A stretch of 64,000 nt of DNA. Origin: Selaginella moellendorffii (taxonomy: Eukaryota > Streptophyta > Lycopodiopsida > Selaginellales > Selaginellaceae). The position numbers and the translations under genes are program-made. The stretch covers positions 1,793,139 to 1,857,138 of the forward strand of contig NW_003314266.1 of the NCBI RefSeq assembly GCF_000143415.4, in the 5' to 3' direction. Positions 9,700 to 22,017 of the stretch are shown here, piece by piece (position 1 is the stretch's first letter; every line of letters starts with the position of its first letter). The notes under the pieces are model-generated. The model was not told the origin of the DNA. It ran no database searches and worked only from the letters and a program-made list of their open reading frames with translations.

Positions 9700-10910
9700 C
9701 TAGAAAATCCACAGATGTTGGAACAATATGCTCGTTAGAAACATGAGAAGAGAGTGGAGAAGGAAGAGGAGCTCAAGAAAGGGCATCAACATTAGCCATA
9801 AAACTCCCTGGGCGATGAACAACATCAAAATCATATATCTGAAGCTTCAAAGCCCATCAAGCAGTACGACCAATCAGGTTCTTCCACTTCAATAATGAAG
9901 TAACAGCAGCATGGTCACCTTCAAGTAATGTCTGAGAACCATGTAGATATGCATGAAGTTTCTAGAAACCCCAGACTGCTGCTAAACACTCATTCTCTGT
10001 CATGAAGTCGTTCATCTCTGCTGGTTGTAATATACAGCTTATATACGCAATGGGATGGCGCTGATCAGACACACTCGAACTCTCTTACATCAGCACACCT
10101 CCAAGACCAATGTCAAAAGCATCCACCCGCAAAATAAAAGGTAAAGTGTAGTCAGGATATGCCAAAACCGGAGGAGTCATAAATAGCTCTTTGAGATCCA
10201 CGAACGCCCGCTGACAATTTGGAGACTAAATGGAAGATGACGTTAATGACTTCAACAATGCTCGCAACGATGCAGTGTGATTAAAAAGATGATCCACAAA
10301 ATGACCGAGATACTACACCTTGCCCAAGAAGCGCTGTACATCATTCACACACTTCAGAGTAGCGAACTTTAGAATAGCCACAAGCTTGTCAAGATCAGTT
10401 TGCAAACCTTTACGAAAAATATGGTATCTAAGATAAGTTGTGTCCTTGGACCCAAACACACACTTCAACCACTTCAGCTTTAAACCAGTATTGCGTTGCC
10501 GATCCAACACTTTATAAACATCACGAACGTGCTCCTCCTATGTCCCTTCCGAGTGGATCAAGACATCATCAATGAAGTCAGTAGTCACCTCTGGCATATC
10601 GCAAAGAACCTCATCCATCATCCGCTGGAAAGTTGCTAAAGCATTGTTCAAACTAAACGGCATCACCAAGAACTCATACAAACCAAATGGTGTACGAAAA
10701 GTAGTCTTAGGAATATCTTCTTCGGCCATCGGTACTTGCTAATACCCAAAAGCAAGATCTAGCTTGGTGAATCAATGACTTCACCCCAAACGATCCAAGA
10801 GATCAACAGTGTGAGGAAGAGGGTACACATCTGGGATCGTCACTTTGTTTAATGGGCGATAATCGATGTAGCAATGAATACTCCCATCAGACTTCATCAC
10901 AAGATGAGGT
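9700..10910 (-). pseudogene. Reverse transcriptase and RNase H of the minus-strand Ty3 element
   Basis: RNase H end at about 9781-9840 (YDFDVVHRPGSFMANVDA). Palm motif at about 10545-10600 with FIDDVLIHS in place of YIDD, preceded by FGLYEFLVMPFSLNNALATF. Thumb at 10313-10510. Interrupted by stops, so inactive. Confidence 0.8.
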
Positions 10911-10918
10911 TTATATGT

Positions 10919-11615
10919 CTAAGGACTCTGCGACTTTCGAATAACACCCTTCTTCAACATCTCCTTGACGTTTGTACGTAAAATCTTGATCTCCTTTGGT
11001 GACCGACGACGAACATGAACCTTGATTGGACAAGCATCCCCGGTTGGAATCGGATGATGTATGGCAATTTTGGCTTCAGACAATAAGTCAAATTCAAAGA
11101 GATCAGAATACTCCTTTATGAGCTGGTCAACTGCTGCAACACAAAGATTGTCGGAGGGATCAGAAAAGGGAAGAGCAAAACAAGACGAAAACATAGAAGG
11201 AAATAGTGGGGGAACAAAAGTAATGGAAGCAGAGGTAGAAGTAGAGGGATGAAGATGTACAGAAGTGAGAGGAATGGATGAAACATAAGGAAGTATAAGA
11301 TAAGGGGGAAAAGCCTCAAAGTCACACTTGGCATGATTGCACTGCAACCAATCCATACCAAGAATGAGGTCAAAAGCTTGACTCAGCACCACCCGCAATG
11401 ATTGCAACTCAAACTTGAGATCGCCCACATGCACAACTAGGTCCACTTCATCCCGTGCACATGCATGTGTACGGCCGTTGCCATAAAGAATAAAAACTAG
11501 TTCCGCCATACAACGCAAATGTAAACGGCAACATGTGGCAACAAGTCAAGCAATAGAAGATAAACTCAAACCTGTATCAACCAACATAGAGAGAATAATA
11601 TGAGACCTCTTGTTA
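10919..11615 (-). pseudogene. Aspartic protease region of the minus-strand Ty3 element
   Basis: The active-site triplet is visible as SMLVDTGLSLSS near 11570, followed in another frame by LILGMDWLQCNHAKCDF near 11350, the typical second protease motif. The linker to RT contains HHPIPTGDACPIKV. Frame breaks separate the parts. Confidence 0.75.
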
Positions 11616-11740
11616 TAAAAATGAGCTTGGAAAGTAAACACTAGATTGTAAGCTCTTGAGTTTGGATTTCCTGGGAAGTCACCCAACTCAAGAGGATCTA
11701 CAAAAGTTGTTTTTGTGGGAACATCATGATGTTCTGACAG

Positions 11741-12975
11741 CGGGACATGGTGGAAAATGAAAGACTCTTACTTCATTGAACAAATGAATTTTCTAGTTTG
11801 GTATGCAATGTTTTTGCCCTATATATTAGCAATATAAGTGTAGAACTGAGAAGCAAGCTGGAAAGTTGCAATGCATTCCAGCATCAGTATAGCCATTTCA
11901 AAATGTGATACTTGATTTCATCACTTACTTGCCAAAGTTTAAAGGTTATGATACTTTGATAGTGGTTGTGGATCGGTTGTTGAAGATTGCACACTTCATT
12001 CTAACTATGGAAATAGTGAATGCAAAACAAGCAACAAAGCTTTTTTTCCATAAAGTAGTGTGGGTTCGTGGTCTTCTAGAAGAGATGATCTCAGATAGAG
12101 ATTTGAGATTTACAAGGAAGTTTTGGGGCACACTATTCCAGTTATTCGATACCAAGTTGAAATTTAATACAACTTATCATCCTCAAACCAATGGGTAAAC
12201 CAAATTTGTGAATGCTCAAATTAAGGATTATCTGTGGTACTATGTCGTGGCAAACCGACAAGGCTGGGTTGAGCATTTGGACATAATAGAAATCTGTTAT
12301 AATAATATATTTCACAGCACTATTAGTTGTTCTCTATAGGAGATGCTACAAAGGAATGCTCATGAAGTTCTTCAATAGATTGTTGTATTAAAACCAATGT
12401 CCGAAGCATTGGTTCCAGCCATTGAGACTTGTATGCTAAGCACTTATGCCAAAGTTGGTCTAGAGCTACTAAGGTGATGGGCAAAGCTTAGGATAGGTAT
12501 CGACATGATAAGGATCATCATCATCGGGATGTATCCTATCAAGTGGGAGATCATGTGTGGTTATTTTTCTGAAACTTGAATATTAAAGGATCTTTATCTT
12601 AGAAACTATTACCGAGATATATTAGACCCTATCGGGTGTTGAAATGAATTGGTGATATATCCTATCAGTTGGATATTCCACAAGAGATGTCTAGACTTCA
12701 TGATGTGTTTTATGTCAATTTACTGACCCCATATCATTAAGATCCTAGCCACTCTAAGGATGTCCGTCCAACTTTGGATGTTATTGATAGTGAATCTGAG
12801 TATGAGGTTTAGGATATTCTTTTGTCTCATAAGGCATGTGATGGTTGAACCAAAGAATATTTAGTTAAGTGGAAAGGTTACCTATCTTGTGAATCAACTT
12901 GGGAGCCTCTTAATAATCTTACACATGCTTGTGAGCTTGTCACAGAATATAAGAATCATAATAATCACTAGCTTT
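11741..12975 (+). pseudogene. Chromovirus-type Ty3 integrase with chromodomain
   Basis: Integrase core starts near 11905 (DFITYLPKFKGYDTLIVVVD), with MISDRDLRFTRKFW and TYHPQTNG, then stop codons. The C-terminal part is readable at 12600-12970: RLHDVFYVNLLTPYH, then the chromodomain EYLVKWKGYLSCESTWEPL. A chromodomain after integrase marks the chromovirus branch, which targets chromatin marks. Upstream pol is absent, so this is a 3' fragment. Confidence 0.8.
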
Positions 12976-13566
12976 TGTTGTAATAAATCTTGCAAATCAA
13001 TAAAGTAATATATTTTTATAATCAAACGTTTCTATTATACATATTCTTGGGTCAGTTTTGGCAAGCTGACTTTGGCACTTCGGTGCATGGGTATAATCCA
13101 TAACCATAGGGATAACTATTATAGATTGATCACAAGTCTGCGCCTTTCTCTTGATAACTCATTTTTAAAAAAGGGGCATGGTCATGTAAACAACTTCATC
13201 TACCAATTTATAATAGTTGTCTAAATCTTTTCGATAGGGTTGATTTTTTGCTTAGGGGAAGTTAAGCCTCTAACTCTCTCCCTATGTCCCTGCGGGTAAA
13301 AATATATCATTCCTTTGTAAGCTGAGTGGTACTCTAAGCAACAAGGGTGGTTAACTTCGCTAGTCATTTCCTTGTCGGTGATAACTAGAGGGTGTCTGAG
13401 TCTTAACGTTTTTGGATGTAGAGGAGAGGTTGTTCCATAACTCATTTAAGTTGGTGTGTTTTCCACATAGTGTGCTTTTCATTAACTTTCGAGTTATTTC
13501 CTTGACGATTTGTTAGACTCAATTATGCATCAATGAGGATGTTGATCTTCTCTAAAGGGGAGAGAG
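12976..13566 (+). other. 3' untranslated interior of the chromovirus fragment
   Basis: No coding similarity seen. It ends with the purine tract AAAGGGGAGAGAG (about 13554-13566), which abuts the LTR at 13567. Confidence 0.5.
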
Positions 13567-14340
13567 TGTAATGAATATGACTTCAGGTATTGAAAAATAT
13601 TTGTCGGCTAATCCTTATGAACATTCTCTCCTTACTACCACGATAGCAAGAGATCGGTACTATTGGTTCTCTTTATGGTCTCCACCCAAGCTAGTTGAGA
13701 AACTAATCAACACATATGCACTTAGATTAGAATGTAAATAACCAAAGAAAATGACTTAAAAGACAATTCATGGGATTCAAATATAGAGGGAAAGGGCCTA
13801 TAAATAGGAATGCACCCCCTTTTCCAATCAATTAAGAGTTTTACGATATTTGGGGTTAAGTGTCATTTTGGGTGACCTCCCAAAATATCCAAATTCAAAA
13901 GTTTACACAAAAGGGCACTAAAGAAGGAAATCCTAAGTTGTTATTAAGTGAAACATACTTGATACGATGATGAGAAACTTATGTTGTTAGCTTGTACTTG
14001 CTAGTGTTAAGAACCCTCGTGATATTGAGATTAATCCCTCAATATTCACTATTATGCCTTTTGTGTTAGTCTTGTTCCAATTGGGTAATTATGGAAAGTG
14101 TCATAAACACAATCCCATGTCCAAATTCACAAACTAATGTCATTCCATATTTAGTAAATTTCAAGTTAGTCCCAAAGACTAACTCCTGATAATAAGGGAG
14201 GCTTGAGGTAAAAGCCCAAAGTGTGTGTTCTGCGGGGGCGGGGGGGGAGGGAAGTTATAAGGGGTTCCAAATGTATAATAAGGATAGAAATTGGACGTAG
14301 AACAAGGAATGACAACAGCCCAGAGCTAAACTAATGTCTC
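13567..14340 (+). repeat. LTR (family C) of the chromovirus fragment, with nested short LTR
   Basis: Starts TGTAATGAATATGACTTCAG right after a purine tract. A second copy in the opposite orientation is split between 25868-26401 and 31196-31352. It carries an inserted short LTR (13733-13907). The 3' limit near 14340 is approximate. A G-rich run lies at 14235-14251. Confidence 0.65.
13733..13907 (-). repeat. Short LTR nested in LTR family C
   Basis: On the minus strand it runs from TGTAAACTTTTGAATTTGG to GGTTATTTACA and shares the internal block AACCCCAAATATC with the 195-bp LTR at 22018-22212. The split LTR copy at 25.9/31.2 kb lacks this insert. Target duplication is not clear (TAGAA/CAAAA). 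Confidence 0.65.
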
Positions 14341-15535
14341 AAGTAGTCAAATATGTATTCCAACCAAAGTCTAAGCCTAAATTCCATGCTGCTTTAGTTG
14401 ATGGAATACCCTCATCGCATTACACCACTGGTATGTCAAAATTGTGCCAAACACCATCTGACACTATTTTGCATGCAAGTGCTGGATATGGGGAATTGGT
14501 GCTCATGGGATTATACTAGACCCTTGTTCTATAATGTAATGGGCTTAGAGTTTAACTCCAAATTCAAGTGCGCTACATTAAGTTTGGCTTTGATTTGAGT
14601 ACCTCATGCTTGTGATTTCCTAGTGGATATATAAGACAAACTTGAGCTAGCAACGTTGAACATGGGATAAGCTCAAGATTAAAACAAAAAATTGGTTAAT
14701 GAGCATTATCATCATTGTCATGATTTAGTTTCCTTGTGTTGTTTAACTAAAAGCTATGCTTTTTCAAGTCTTGCAATTCTTGTATATTCTTCCATCAAGT
14801 GTTTAATCTGCAAACTTCTTAATCTAGAGCAATATCAAGTCATACCCTTTCAAGGTTACCTTTCGCTGAAAAACCACTATCCACTACAAAGGCATTTTTG
14901 TGATACTTAAGCACATTCAATGCAATGTAAATGGCTAATTTTTGAATACTGGTTGTAAAGTGATGAGACATATGGATAAAGTGGTGAGGCACAACAAAAT
15001 CTAGTGAGTAATGCAAAAAAACTTCTTCATAATGTAATTTTTAGAGCTTGTTACTGTATTCTAGATCCTACTATATTTGAAATATAAGCATACTTGTGTG
15101 GTGAATATTTTAACGTAGTCTTGCTCATTGGCAAAAAATTAAATTGCATTAAACTTACCTAACTCTTATGATTTTATAGAGGAGAGAGTGTGTGTGAGCT
15201 TATATTACTTGTGCTTGATCCATATTGCAAAACATATATGGATGGCAAAACATATAAGGGTGCTTTATCCCAATGATAATATGCATTTGGAAATGGATGG
15301 TATCATTATCAGCTTGGACAAAGGATTTCTTTTTATTTTATGGCAACATTTGAGGAAAAATGACTTAAATTTCACGTGGTAAGTGAATTTTTTTTGTGCA
15401 TTAACCTTTCACTAACTTTTCGTTCTAATTATTCTTAACATCTACTTTCACCAAAATTGTTTATTTTTAAATATGCTCCATCTTTTATTCTAGGATGTAA
15501 TTTTCACTTTCAATCAAACATCTGCTCATCTGTAG
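14341..15535. other. AT-rich interval, nothing recognised
   Basis: Short reading frames only (for example 14334-14519, 14692-14910, 15188-15382), none with a family I know. Probably decayed repeat sequence. Confidence 0.3.
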
Positions 15536-15703
15536 TATGCAATTCCCAAATGGAATGGTGGTGGCTCTAACAAGAACTTTGGCATTGGTGATGACCACCC
15601 CATCCACCCCAACACCATTTGGAGCAGTGACGGGCTGACCTGTTGCTTGGCATATGACCAAGCACAAAATCCCACTGTCTCAAAGTTCCTACCCATGGAT
15701 CAA
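15536..15703 (+). pseudogene. Orphan exon-like open segment of unknown protein
   Basis: A 56-codon open stretch bounded by an acceptor-like CTGTAG and a donor-like CAA|GTGAGC, encoding WNGGGSNKNFGIGDDHP, then IHPNTIWSSDGLTCCLAYDQ. Composition is protein-like and less AT-rich than its flanks. I do not recognise the family and see no partner exon nearby. The sequence around its donor recurs inverted near 32190, together with the tRNA-Cys copy. Confidence 0.4.
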
Positions 15704-15795
15704 GTGAGCTTCTCCCCACATTCTCTGTAAACCTGGCTTGAGGAGTAGTGCTCGGCTGTCAGATTAAAGCAAACGCAGTTAAATAGCGTGTTAAT

Positions 15796-15867
15796 GGAGG
15801 CATAGCTCAGTTGTAGAGCAATCGGCTGCAGTCCGATAGGTCACCAGTTCAATACTGGTTGCCCCCT
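15796..15867 (+). tRNA. tRNA-Cys (GCA anticodon)
   Basis: A 72-nt cloverleaf: D arm TAGCTCAGTTGTAGAGCA, anticodon stem ATCGG/CCGAT with loop CTGCAGT (anticodon GCA), T arm ACCAG/CTGGT with loop TTCAATA, and discriminator T, the Cys identity base. The acceptor stem GGAGGCA/TGCCCCC has one A-C mismatch at the third pair, so function is likely but not certain. Nuclear-type rather than plastid-type. A decayed copy lies at 32035-32106. Confidence 0.82.
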
Positions 15868-16083
15868 TTGCTGTACAAATCTGTAAGCTTTCAGCTGCAG
15901 TGCCGACTGCACAAAGTAAGGAAGCACATGGAATATCGCAAAGTAAGCAAGCATGAAACACATGGGATAATGCGACAGAAGCTGCTACTATATGATTGCC
16001 ATACGTTCAAAGAGCTCTATAACTTCATACTCATCCCTTTGGCTTCTCAAAGCTATAGTCTTTTCTTTTAAGAGTTTAGAGAA

Positions 16084-17412
16084 ATGGCTCTCACAGCAGC
16101 TCCAAAGTTTTTCACCATCGAGTCCGCTGCTTATCCTGGCTATTGCATTACGCAACAAGGCAACCAGGTTGTTCTCAAGTCCAAGGACGCGCTCAATCCC
16201 TTCCAGGTAAAATCTTTCAAAACTTTGCCGGTTGTCGATCATCATGGGAAACTCTTGTGCAGCTGTGGTACAGGGATGAGTCATGGAACTTGCTGAACCA
16301 GGAATTCAGTGACAGGGATGAGTTCCTGGACCAGGATATCAGTCACCTCTCCGCGTTCGTGTTTGTAAACCACGGCTCTAAGAAAGCTCTCCGGTCCCAG
16401 GCATACTCAACGTCTCAAAGCAAGGTAAACAAAGATAGTATTCATACATACACGGTTGCTGATCATATGGAATTTTGATGGCAAAAGGCTACTATTGGAG
16501 ACTATGATCCGGCAGGCCAAGACAATTATCTCCTGTGGCGTATTTCAGGGAGCCACGAAAATCAAGTCTTGATCACCATGACTGTAAACAAGTCATCTTT
16601 TCTAAGCCACACTTCCTCAAGTGCTAGCTTCAAGGATGGGGTGCCAGTGGTGACATCCAACAGCAATGGAAACTCCCACTGGAAGCTCGTCACCTACAGT
16701 AAGCTCATGAATCATATGATTGTTCTTCTTGGTTGTGGCTCATATATATGATGATGATGCACAGAGCCTTCTCAAGAGTACAGGATTCTATGCCACTGGT
16801 TTGGGCAGTACTTGACTTGGAAGCAGCAAAATGTGGACGTAACTTTCAAGAATGCAGTCAAGCACAACGATGAGACAAACGTGGTGGCTATTAGTCCAAA
16901 CAACGTTCCTCTCGACAGCATGGTTTGTATTTTCATCGTTCTTTGTAATCTTATCTCATTCTATTTGATTACATATAGACATGGTACAAGGTTCCTGCTG
17001 GAGGAAGAGATGATACCACGTACTTCACCTCGTTCGTTCTCATAAACAAGGTGACTGGTCTTGCTCTCAAGGGGTCAGCCAAGCCGGGAGACAAGGTAAC
17101 TAGTGCACACTGTTGAAAACTTGAAGAATTTCGCAAACTAAACGAATTGGATGATCATGGCAGGTGCTCTTGACTCAATATGATCCTCTCAATTACAGTT
17201 TCGTGTGGTCTGAGAACCGATTCCAGGCTTCAAACACGGACTATCTTGCGATCAATCTGGATGGAACCACCTTGCAGTGGGCTCTGCAGAACGACGATCA
17301 GTACCAGAACAGTGCGTGGTATCATCCTCTCGTGCTTCGCTCGGCATCTCCAAACCAAGGATATCTTGAGCAGCAGGCCTGGAAATTCAATCCAGTGGTG
17401 GCAGGGAATTGA
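16084..17412 (+). CDS. Two-domain EUL lectin (R40-type, beta-trefoil)
   Basis: A carbohydrate-binding protein of the Euonymus-lectin family, normally nucleocytoplasmic and stress-linked in plants. Exons are 16084-16206, 16263-16424, 16488-16698, 16765-16922, 16979-17095 and 17164-17412; introns are 56-68 nt, all GT-AG, giving 339 residues with phases matching throughout. The first EUL domain covers about residues 7-166 (LWYRDESW, AFVFVNHGSKKAL, NYLLWRISG, HWKLVTY). The second covers about 170-337 (YLTWKQQNVDV, TWYKVPAGG, SFVLINKVTGLALKG, AWKFNPV). No signal peptide is seen. Exon 2 has an internal duplication, CAGGGATGAG...CAGT repeated, adding about 12 residues. The gene is intact while flanked by retroelement debris. 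Confidence 0.92.
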
Positions 17413-19620
17413 CCATCAACCATCCTGTATACATAAGGGACTGCTTATCACTTTTCTTTTTGCAAATAACAGGACATAACATAAGTAAAATTACCTATTT
17501 ATTACAGTTACACTTGTTGTATTTAAAATTTTTTATAAAATAAAACTAATAATATTATATTATAAGGTTTGTAAATATATATATGTATTACCCTAGCTAA
17601 GTAATACATTAATTATAGTACTATAGTATATAGACTGTCCATTTGGGGATTGAATTTGGTCTATCTATTCTTAAATTTAAAAGAGAATGAAGAAATAAAA
17701 ACAAAAAGCATAATCCTAAACATTAATGCAAAGCACTATTAGAAAAAATTTCCCTTTAAGGATAAATTATAATGCCCCTCATCTTCACCAATGTAAGTGC
17801 TTGGGATATAGGAATAGATATATTAATTAAAGTTTAAACCTCTACCTTATATATAATCTTTTTGCAAGATTTAGAATTTTAGCTATTAGTGCTAGCTCAT
17901 CCTTGGTGTGTTGCCATTTCCAACTTTTATTGGACATGATTACACAACTTGTCTTATTTTCAGTGTTCTGTCATATCTTGTTGATATGGAACATGATTGT
18001 GACTTGTGACATCGATTGGCGAGTTATGGATGATGTAGTCTGGTTCTTGGAGAATATTCAAGGACTAAGTTTATAAGAAGATGATGTGTATGAATTCGAT
18101 TCTAGATTGTTTTGACAAGTTTGATTATTATGGAGATAACTTTAAAGATGAAGTGGAGATTTCATAGGGTATCAAACTTTAAATCTGCCATCTAATCCTT
18201 TTTCTTTACCTTTTACTCTTTCCTAACCTCTTTTTATTTCTCAGCCTGAGCCACCTTCTCATGTTCCTAGTATTGCTTCTTTATTTGTAGTGTTTTCTTC
18301 TTTTGACATATCAATCATTTATGATTCTTATGATTCTCATTCTTAATCTAGTATTGAGTTGAGTGTTTTCTGTCCTCCTCATATTAATCTAGATGTTAAG
18401 TATGTGCATGAAGTTGAGAATCTTGCTTTTGTTTCATTAGTAGAGTCTTTAATCAATTCTAGTATTGAGTATTTATTTGTTCTAATGGTTGAGTCACTTT
18501 GGCTAGAGTTTCGGATGTATGTCCCTACTTATGAGTGTTATTGAGAGCCTTTGCTTTACTATTTCTACTGAAGAATTTATATATTCCCTTGAGAGTGGGC
18601 GTTATTATTGATTTTTTTGTCTCAAGTGTTGAGTTGTGCGTTAAAAAGGTTGAGCAGTGTGAATCTTTTATTTATATTGTGGTGTCCGAAGTATTTTATA
18701 ATAAAAAGTCCCTTATTTTCCAAGCTTTAAGCAAATATCCTTATTTTGATTTCCCCATTTTTGCATAGTCAGTTGTTATAAATTCCTCTTTTGATGCTTT
18801 TTTATCCACTTTTCCTTCTTCCACATTTGTTTTTCCTCAATTTTTCTCATTTTCTTTTTTCTACCCCAATACTTCAAACTTATTTTTCTTTGGAGGAGGG
18901 GTAGAGGAGATGGATAAGAATCTTGCCCTGATGATGGAGTGAGGATGAATGAATACAATAGTGGAGTAAAGATGAATGACATAGATTGTGAAGTAAGGAT
19001 GAGTCCGAATGGAACATTTGACTCTAATGTAGTGATATCGAATAAATGGGATAGTGGAGTGAGGCTAAATATAGATGCCAGAGTGAAGACAAACATAATG
19101 AGTCCAAACAAAGATAGTGTTTCAGAACTTTTTTTCTTTCGAGAAGGGGATTAAAAGGATGTGGAAAATGAATAGAGTGAGTTTGACCTTTTATATGCAG
19201 TGCTGAATGACAACAGTGGTTGTTATAGTTATAGTCCTAAATTTAAGTTAATGGTAGTCTTGGAGGATCATTAATAGACAAATTTAGAGATAGGATGTAT
19301 TATTTGTTATACAATGGTGCTTTATAGATTGTAGCATTTCTCAAAGTTCCTTGTTTTGGTTCAAAATTATGGTTACGTAGTTGGTTTGAGTATTTAAGAG
19401 TTATATATAGAGTTATAACTGATTCACTAAAATTCCATAGTTGAATGATACTTATACCATGGCTTTGGGTTTTGTTTCAATCATGGTTTTCAACAACTTT
19501 ATTGGTGGTTTTATGAAAGCTGCAAATTCTTGTAATAGTTTATAATTGTTCATCAAAAGTTTCAAATGTTCCACTTGAGTTATTGCCATCACCTTTTTCA
19601 TATTCCAAAAGGGAGGATAG
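17413..19620. mobile_element. Interior of a small retroelement with LTR fragments, no recognisable pol
   Basis: LTR pieces begin near 17558 (AAGGTTTGTAAATATATATA, same strand as 19621). A second piece is inverted near 17770-17870, where TGTAAGTGCTTGGG preceded by CCCCTCATCTTCACCAA is the reverse complement of the LTR/primer-site junction seen at 20870-20900. The region between holds short frames (for example 18359-18544) without family match. A purine tract AAAAGGGAGGATAG (19607-19620) precedes the LTR, so the interior probably belongs to a plus-strand non-autonomous element. Confidence 0.5.
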
Positions 19621-19781
19621 TGTAAGGTTTGTAAATACATATATTACCTTAGTTAGGTAATACAATACTATAGTATATAGACCGTTTATTTAGGGATTGA
19701 ATTTGGTTCATCTATTCTTGTATATAACTAGGGGTCTAAACCTTAATTAATATACCTATTCCTATATCTTGAGCACTCACA
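19621..19781 (+). repeat. 161-bp LTR
   Basis: Starts TGTAAGGTTTGTAAATAC immediately after a polypurine tract, contains TTGTATATAACTAGGG as a TATA region, and ends GAGCACTCACA. Related in its 3' half to the 175-bp LTRs at 6856 and 20707. Confidence 0.75.
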
Positions 19782-20706
19782 ATATTAAAATAATAAAAAA
19801 AGTCAATATAAATTGTGTGATTCATTTAATTTATTATTTTCTATATTAAAATAAAAAATAAAGTCAATATTCTACTTAGTTTTGAATTAAATACTTTATT
19901 GGTATTGCAGTATTATATTTCAAAATTACTTAGAATGCCCACTTGTTTTCAAGATAATAAAGAAAAATTAAATATTATAGTTACAAAAGGTAGAATTGCC
20001 TACTTTTGTTTATTATAACACAGAAAAATTAATAACAATAAATTATAAACTAAGAAACAGAAATAATCAAGGAAACAATTTAACAAATATAATTTGCTGC
20101 GTGTTGCATGTAGAAATGTTTAGTTTTCTTTATAGTAGTGTTATTCTTATTTATGAGTTAAATTTAGCAAATGGAAGTTTATAATTATAAGCATGTTTAT
20201 AATTTATAAACACAAAATTAAAATTATTTAATATCAACCATTAGATGGTAGAAAAAACACTAGGAAGTGTTTAGGAAAGTTTATAAATTATAAATGTGTT
20301 TATAAATTATAAATACAAGATTAATCTAATTGAATAACAACCATTAAATGGTAGAATATCCTAGAATATTCAAACATACTCTAACCACCCACTCCCTTAC
20401 AGATTTTGCTTAAGCAAACCAATAAAAGTGTTAGTAAGAGTGTCACTAATAATAGATATACAAAAATCCTAAATTTAATTAATTAGATACCACACTAGGA
20501 AGATACTACTTGGTAGAATAATTTAGAATGATTATTATTGCTATAATTTATATTTTTGGTTTGCTTAAGTAAAATTGTAAGAGGACTCAATTTTATTGTT
20601 TTTGATGTAGCAATACACAAGATTGAGACGGTAGTGAATATACCTAGAATATGCTTGGATATTTTAGGATATTCTACAATCTAATGGTTAATATTCATTT
20701 AGATTA
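19782..20706. repeat. AT-rich dispersed repeat sequence
   Basis: Shares blocks with 6690-6850, 50600-50720 and 54455-54730 (for example TTTTTGGTTTGCTTAAG and the TTTATAATTATAAGCATG region). Non-coding. Confidence 0.55.
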
Positions 20707-20881
20707 TGTGAGGGCCAAGTGTACAGCTACGATGGCGTATACTAATATTAGTGTAGTGGGATTTTGGTAGCCATTGGATTAGTTTCAATCCGGACCATTC
20801 GCTCTTGTATATAAGTTAGGGTTTTTGGGCTAATTGATATGCACATTTTCTATATTCCCTTTCATATTCCAAGCACTCACA
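20707..20881 (+). repeat. 175-bp LTR with adjacent leader of a Ty3-like element
   Basis: TGTGAGGGCCAAG to AGCACTCACA, same length and sequence family as 6856-7030, with TATA at CTTGTATATAAGTTAGGG. It is followed by TTGGTGGAGGTGAGGGGC, a candidate primer-binding site that is conserved beside other copies of this LTR (near 17770). The matching tRNA is not identified. Confidence 0.8.
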
Positions 20882-21092
20882 TTGGTGGAGGTGAGGGGCA
20901 TCTTTGATTGTCCCTGATGAGTGCTAGGATTTAGGATTTTGGTTTAGATCTAGTTTTTTTCATTTTCTTTCTTTTATTCTTTCCTTTCAAATTTTTGGTT
21001 TAGATCTATCTTTTTGCATTGTCTAGATCTACCATTTCCTTCTAGCTTTTTGCCATTTATCTTCTTTTGCTCTTTCTTTTTCATTCATCTTC

Positions 21093-21825
21093 ATGGCAAA
21101 TCAACAATCTCCTCCTTTTACTCTAGAGCAGCAGTTGGTACAATTGCTTGATGTTATACGCTTGCAATTGAACAACCAAACTCAATTAATGGCGGCATTC
21201 ACAGCACGTAGTACAACTCCTTTTGCTCTTGGTGCCAATCCTCACGTTCGGCCAGAGTTCTTTCATGAGAATCTTGGGGATGATATGTACCATTGGTTCG
21301 ATCATTTCACAGTGATTGCCATATATCATTTTTGGGATGATGCTTGACATTTGCATGAGTTTCCCATGTGTTTCCAAGGGATGGCGTTGCAGTGGTATAA
21401 TGGTTTGAGTGCAGCCACTCGTAGGGATTGGAGTGTTATCCCGAATGTCTTCAAATGCGCCTTTGGACATGCCGATGACTGTGATGATGCCTTCCAACAA
21501 TTGCATCGTCTTTGCCAAGAGCCATTTGAGTGGCTGATGCAATTTGGCATTCGTTTTTGAAGTTTTTTACTCCCGCCACCTTTGACGATGCTCTTCGTTT
21601 GGCACAACGTTATAAGACGTCACCTCTTCCACTTTTCGCTGCACATTCTTCAGCTCCACTTCCTATGGGTGATGGTCTTGCTCCAATGGAGGTTGATGCT
21701 ACTGCTTCTCGAGTCCAAAGACAAGGGCAAGGATGTGGTCGTGGCCGTAATGTTCGCTGTTGGGCGTGTGATGAAATTGGTCATACTTATCGGCATTGTC
21801 GGTGTTTTCCGCATTAGCGACATCC
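21093..21825 (+). pseudogene. Gag of a Ty3-like element, with stops
   Basis: Starts at ATG 21093 with a helical N-terminus (EQQLVQLLDVIRLQLNNQ), then MALQWYNGLSAATRRDW typical of Gag capsid, and a CCHC zinc knuckle CWACDEIGHTYRHC near 21765-21810. Stops at 21345 and 21558 break the frame into three pieces. The downstream pol is missing: the sequence turns into other repeats after about 21950. Confidence 0.8.
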
Positions 21826-22017
21826 ATTTCCTGGGTGGAGACCTTGGCATCAGCAACGTCTTGTTGGTGCTGCTGAAGTGGAAGGTTTGGCCACCGAGGT
21901 GCATCCGGAAAACGAGTTGCGCGAGTAACGGAGGGACCTTGCACGAATAAGTCAGTGACCCCTTCATCTTTCTTTTAGGAGTATCATCAAGGGGTTCACT
22001 CGGCACCAGTTCATCTA

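Larger units (their letters stand above)
7031..11650 (-). mobile_element. Ty3/Gypsy retrotransposon, degenerate, minus strand
   Basis: Read on the minus strand the order is protease, reverse transcriptase, RNase H, integrase, polypurine tract, LTR (6856-7030), the Ty3/Gypsy order. Stops and frameshifts are frequent. Gag and the 5' LTR are missing: the element is cut near 11650, where a TGTAAGCTCTTGAG motif shared with the miniature LTR family begins. A 1.2-kb solo LTR (8084-9287) sits inside the integrase gene. Confidence 0.85.
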
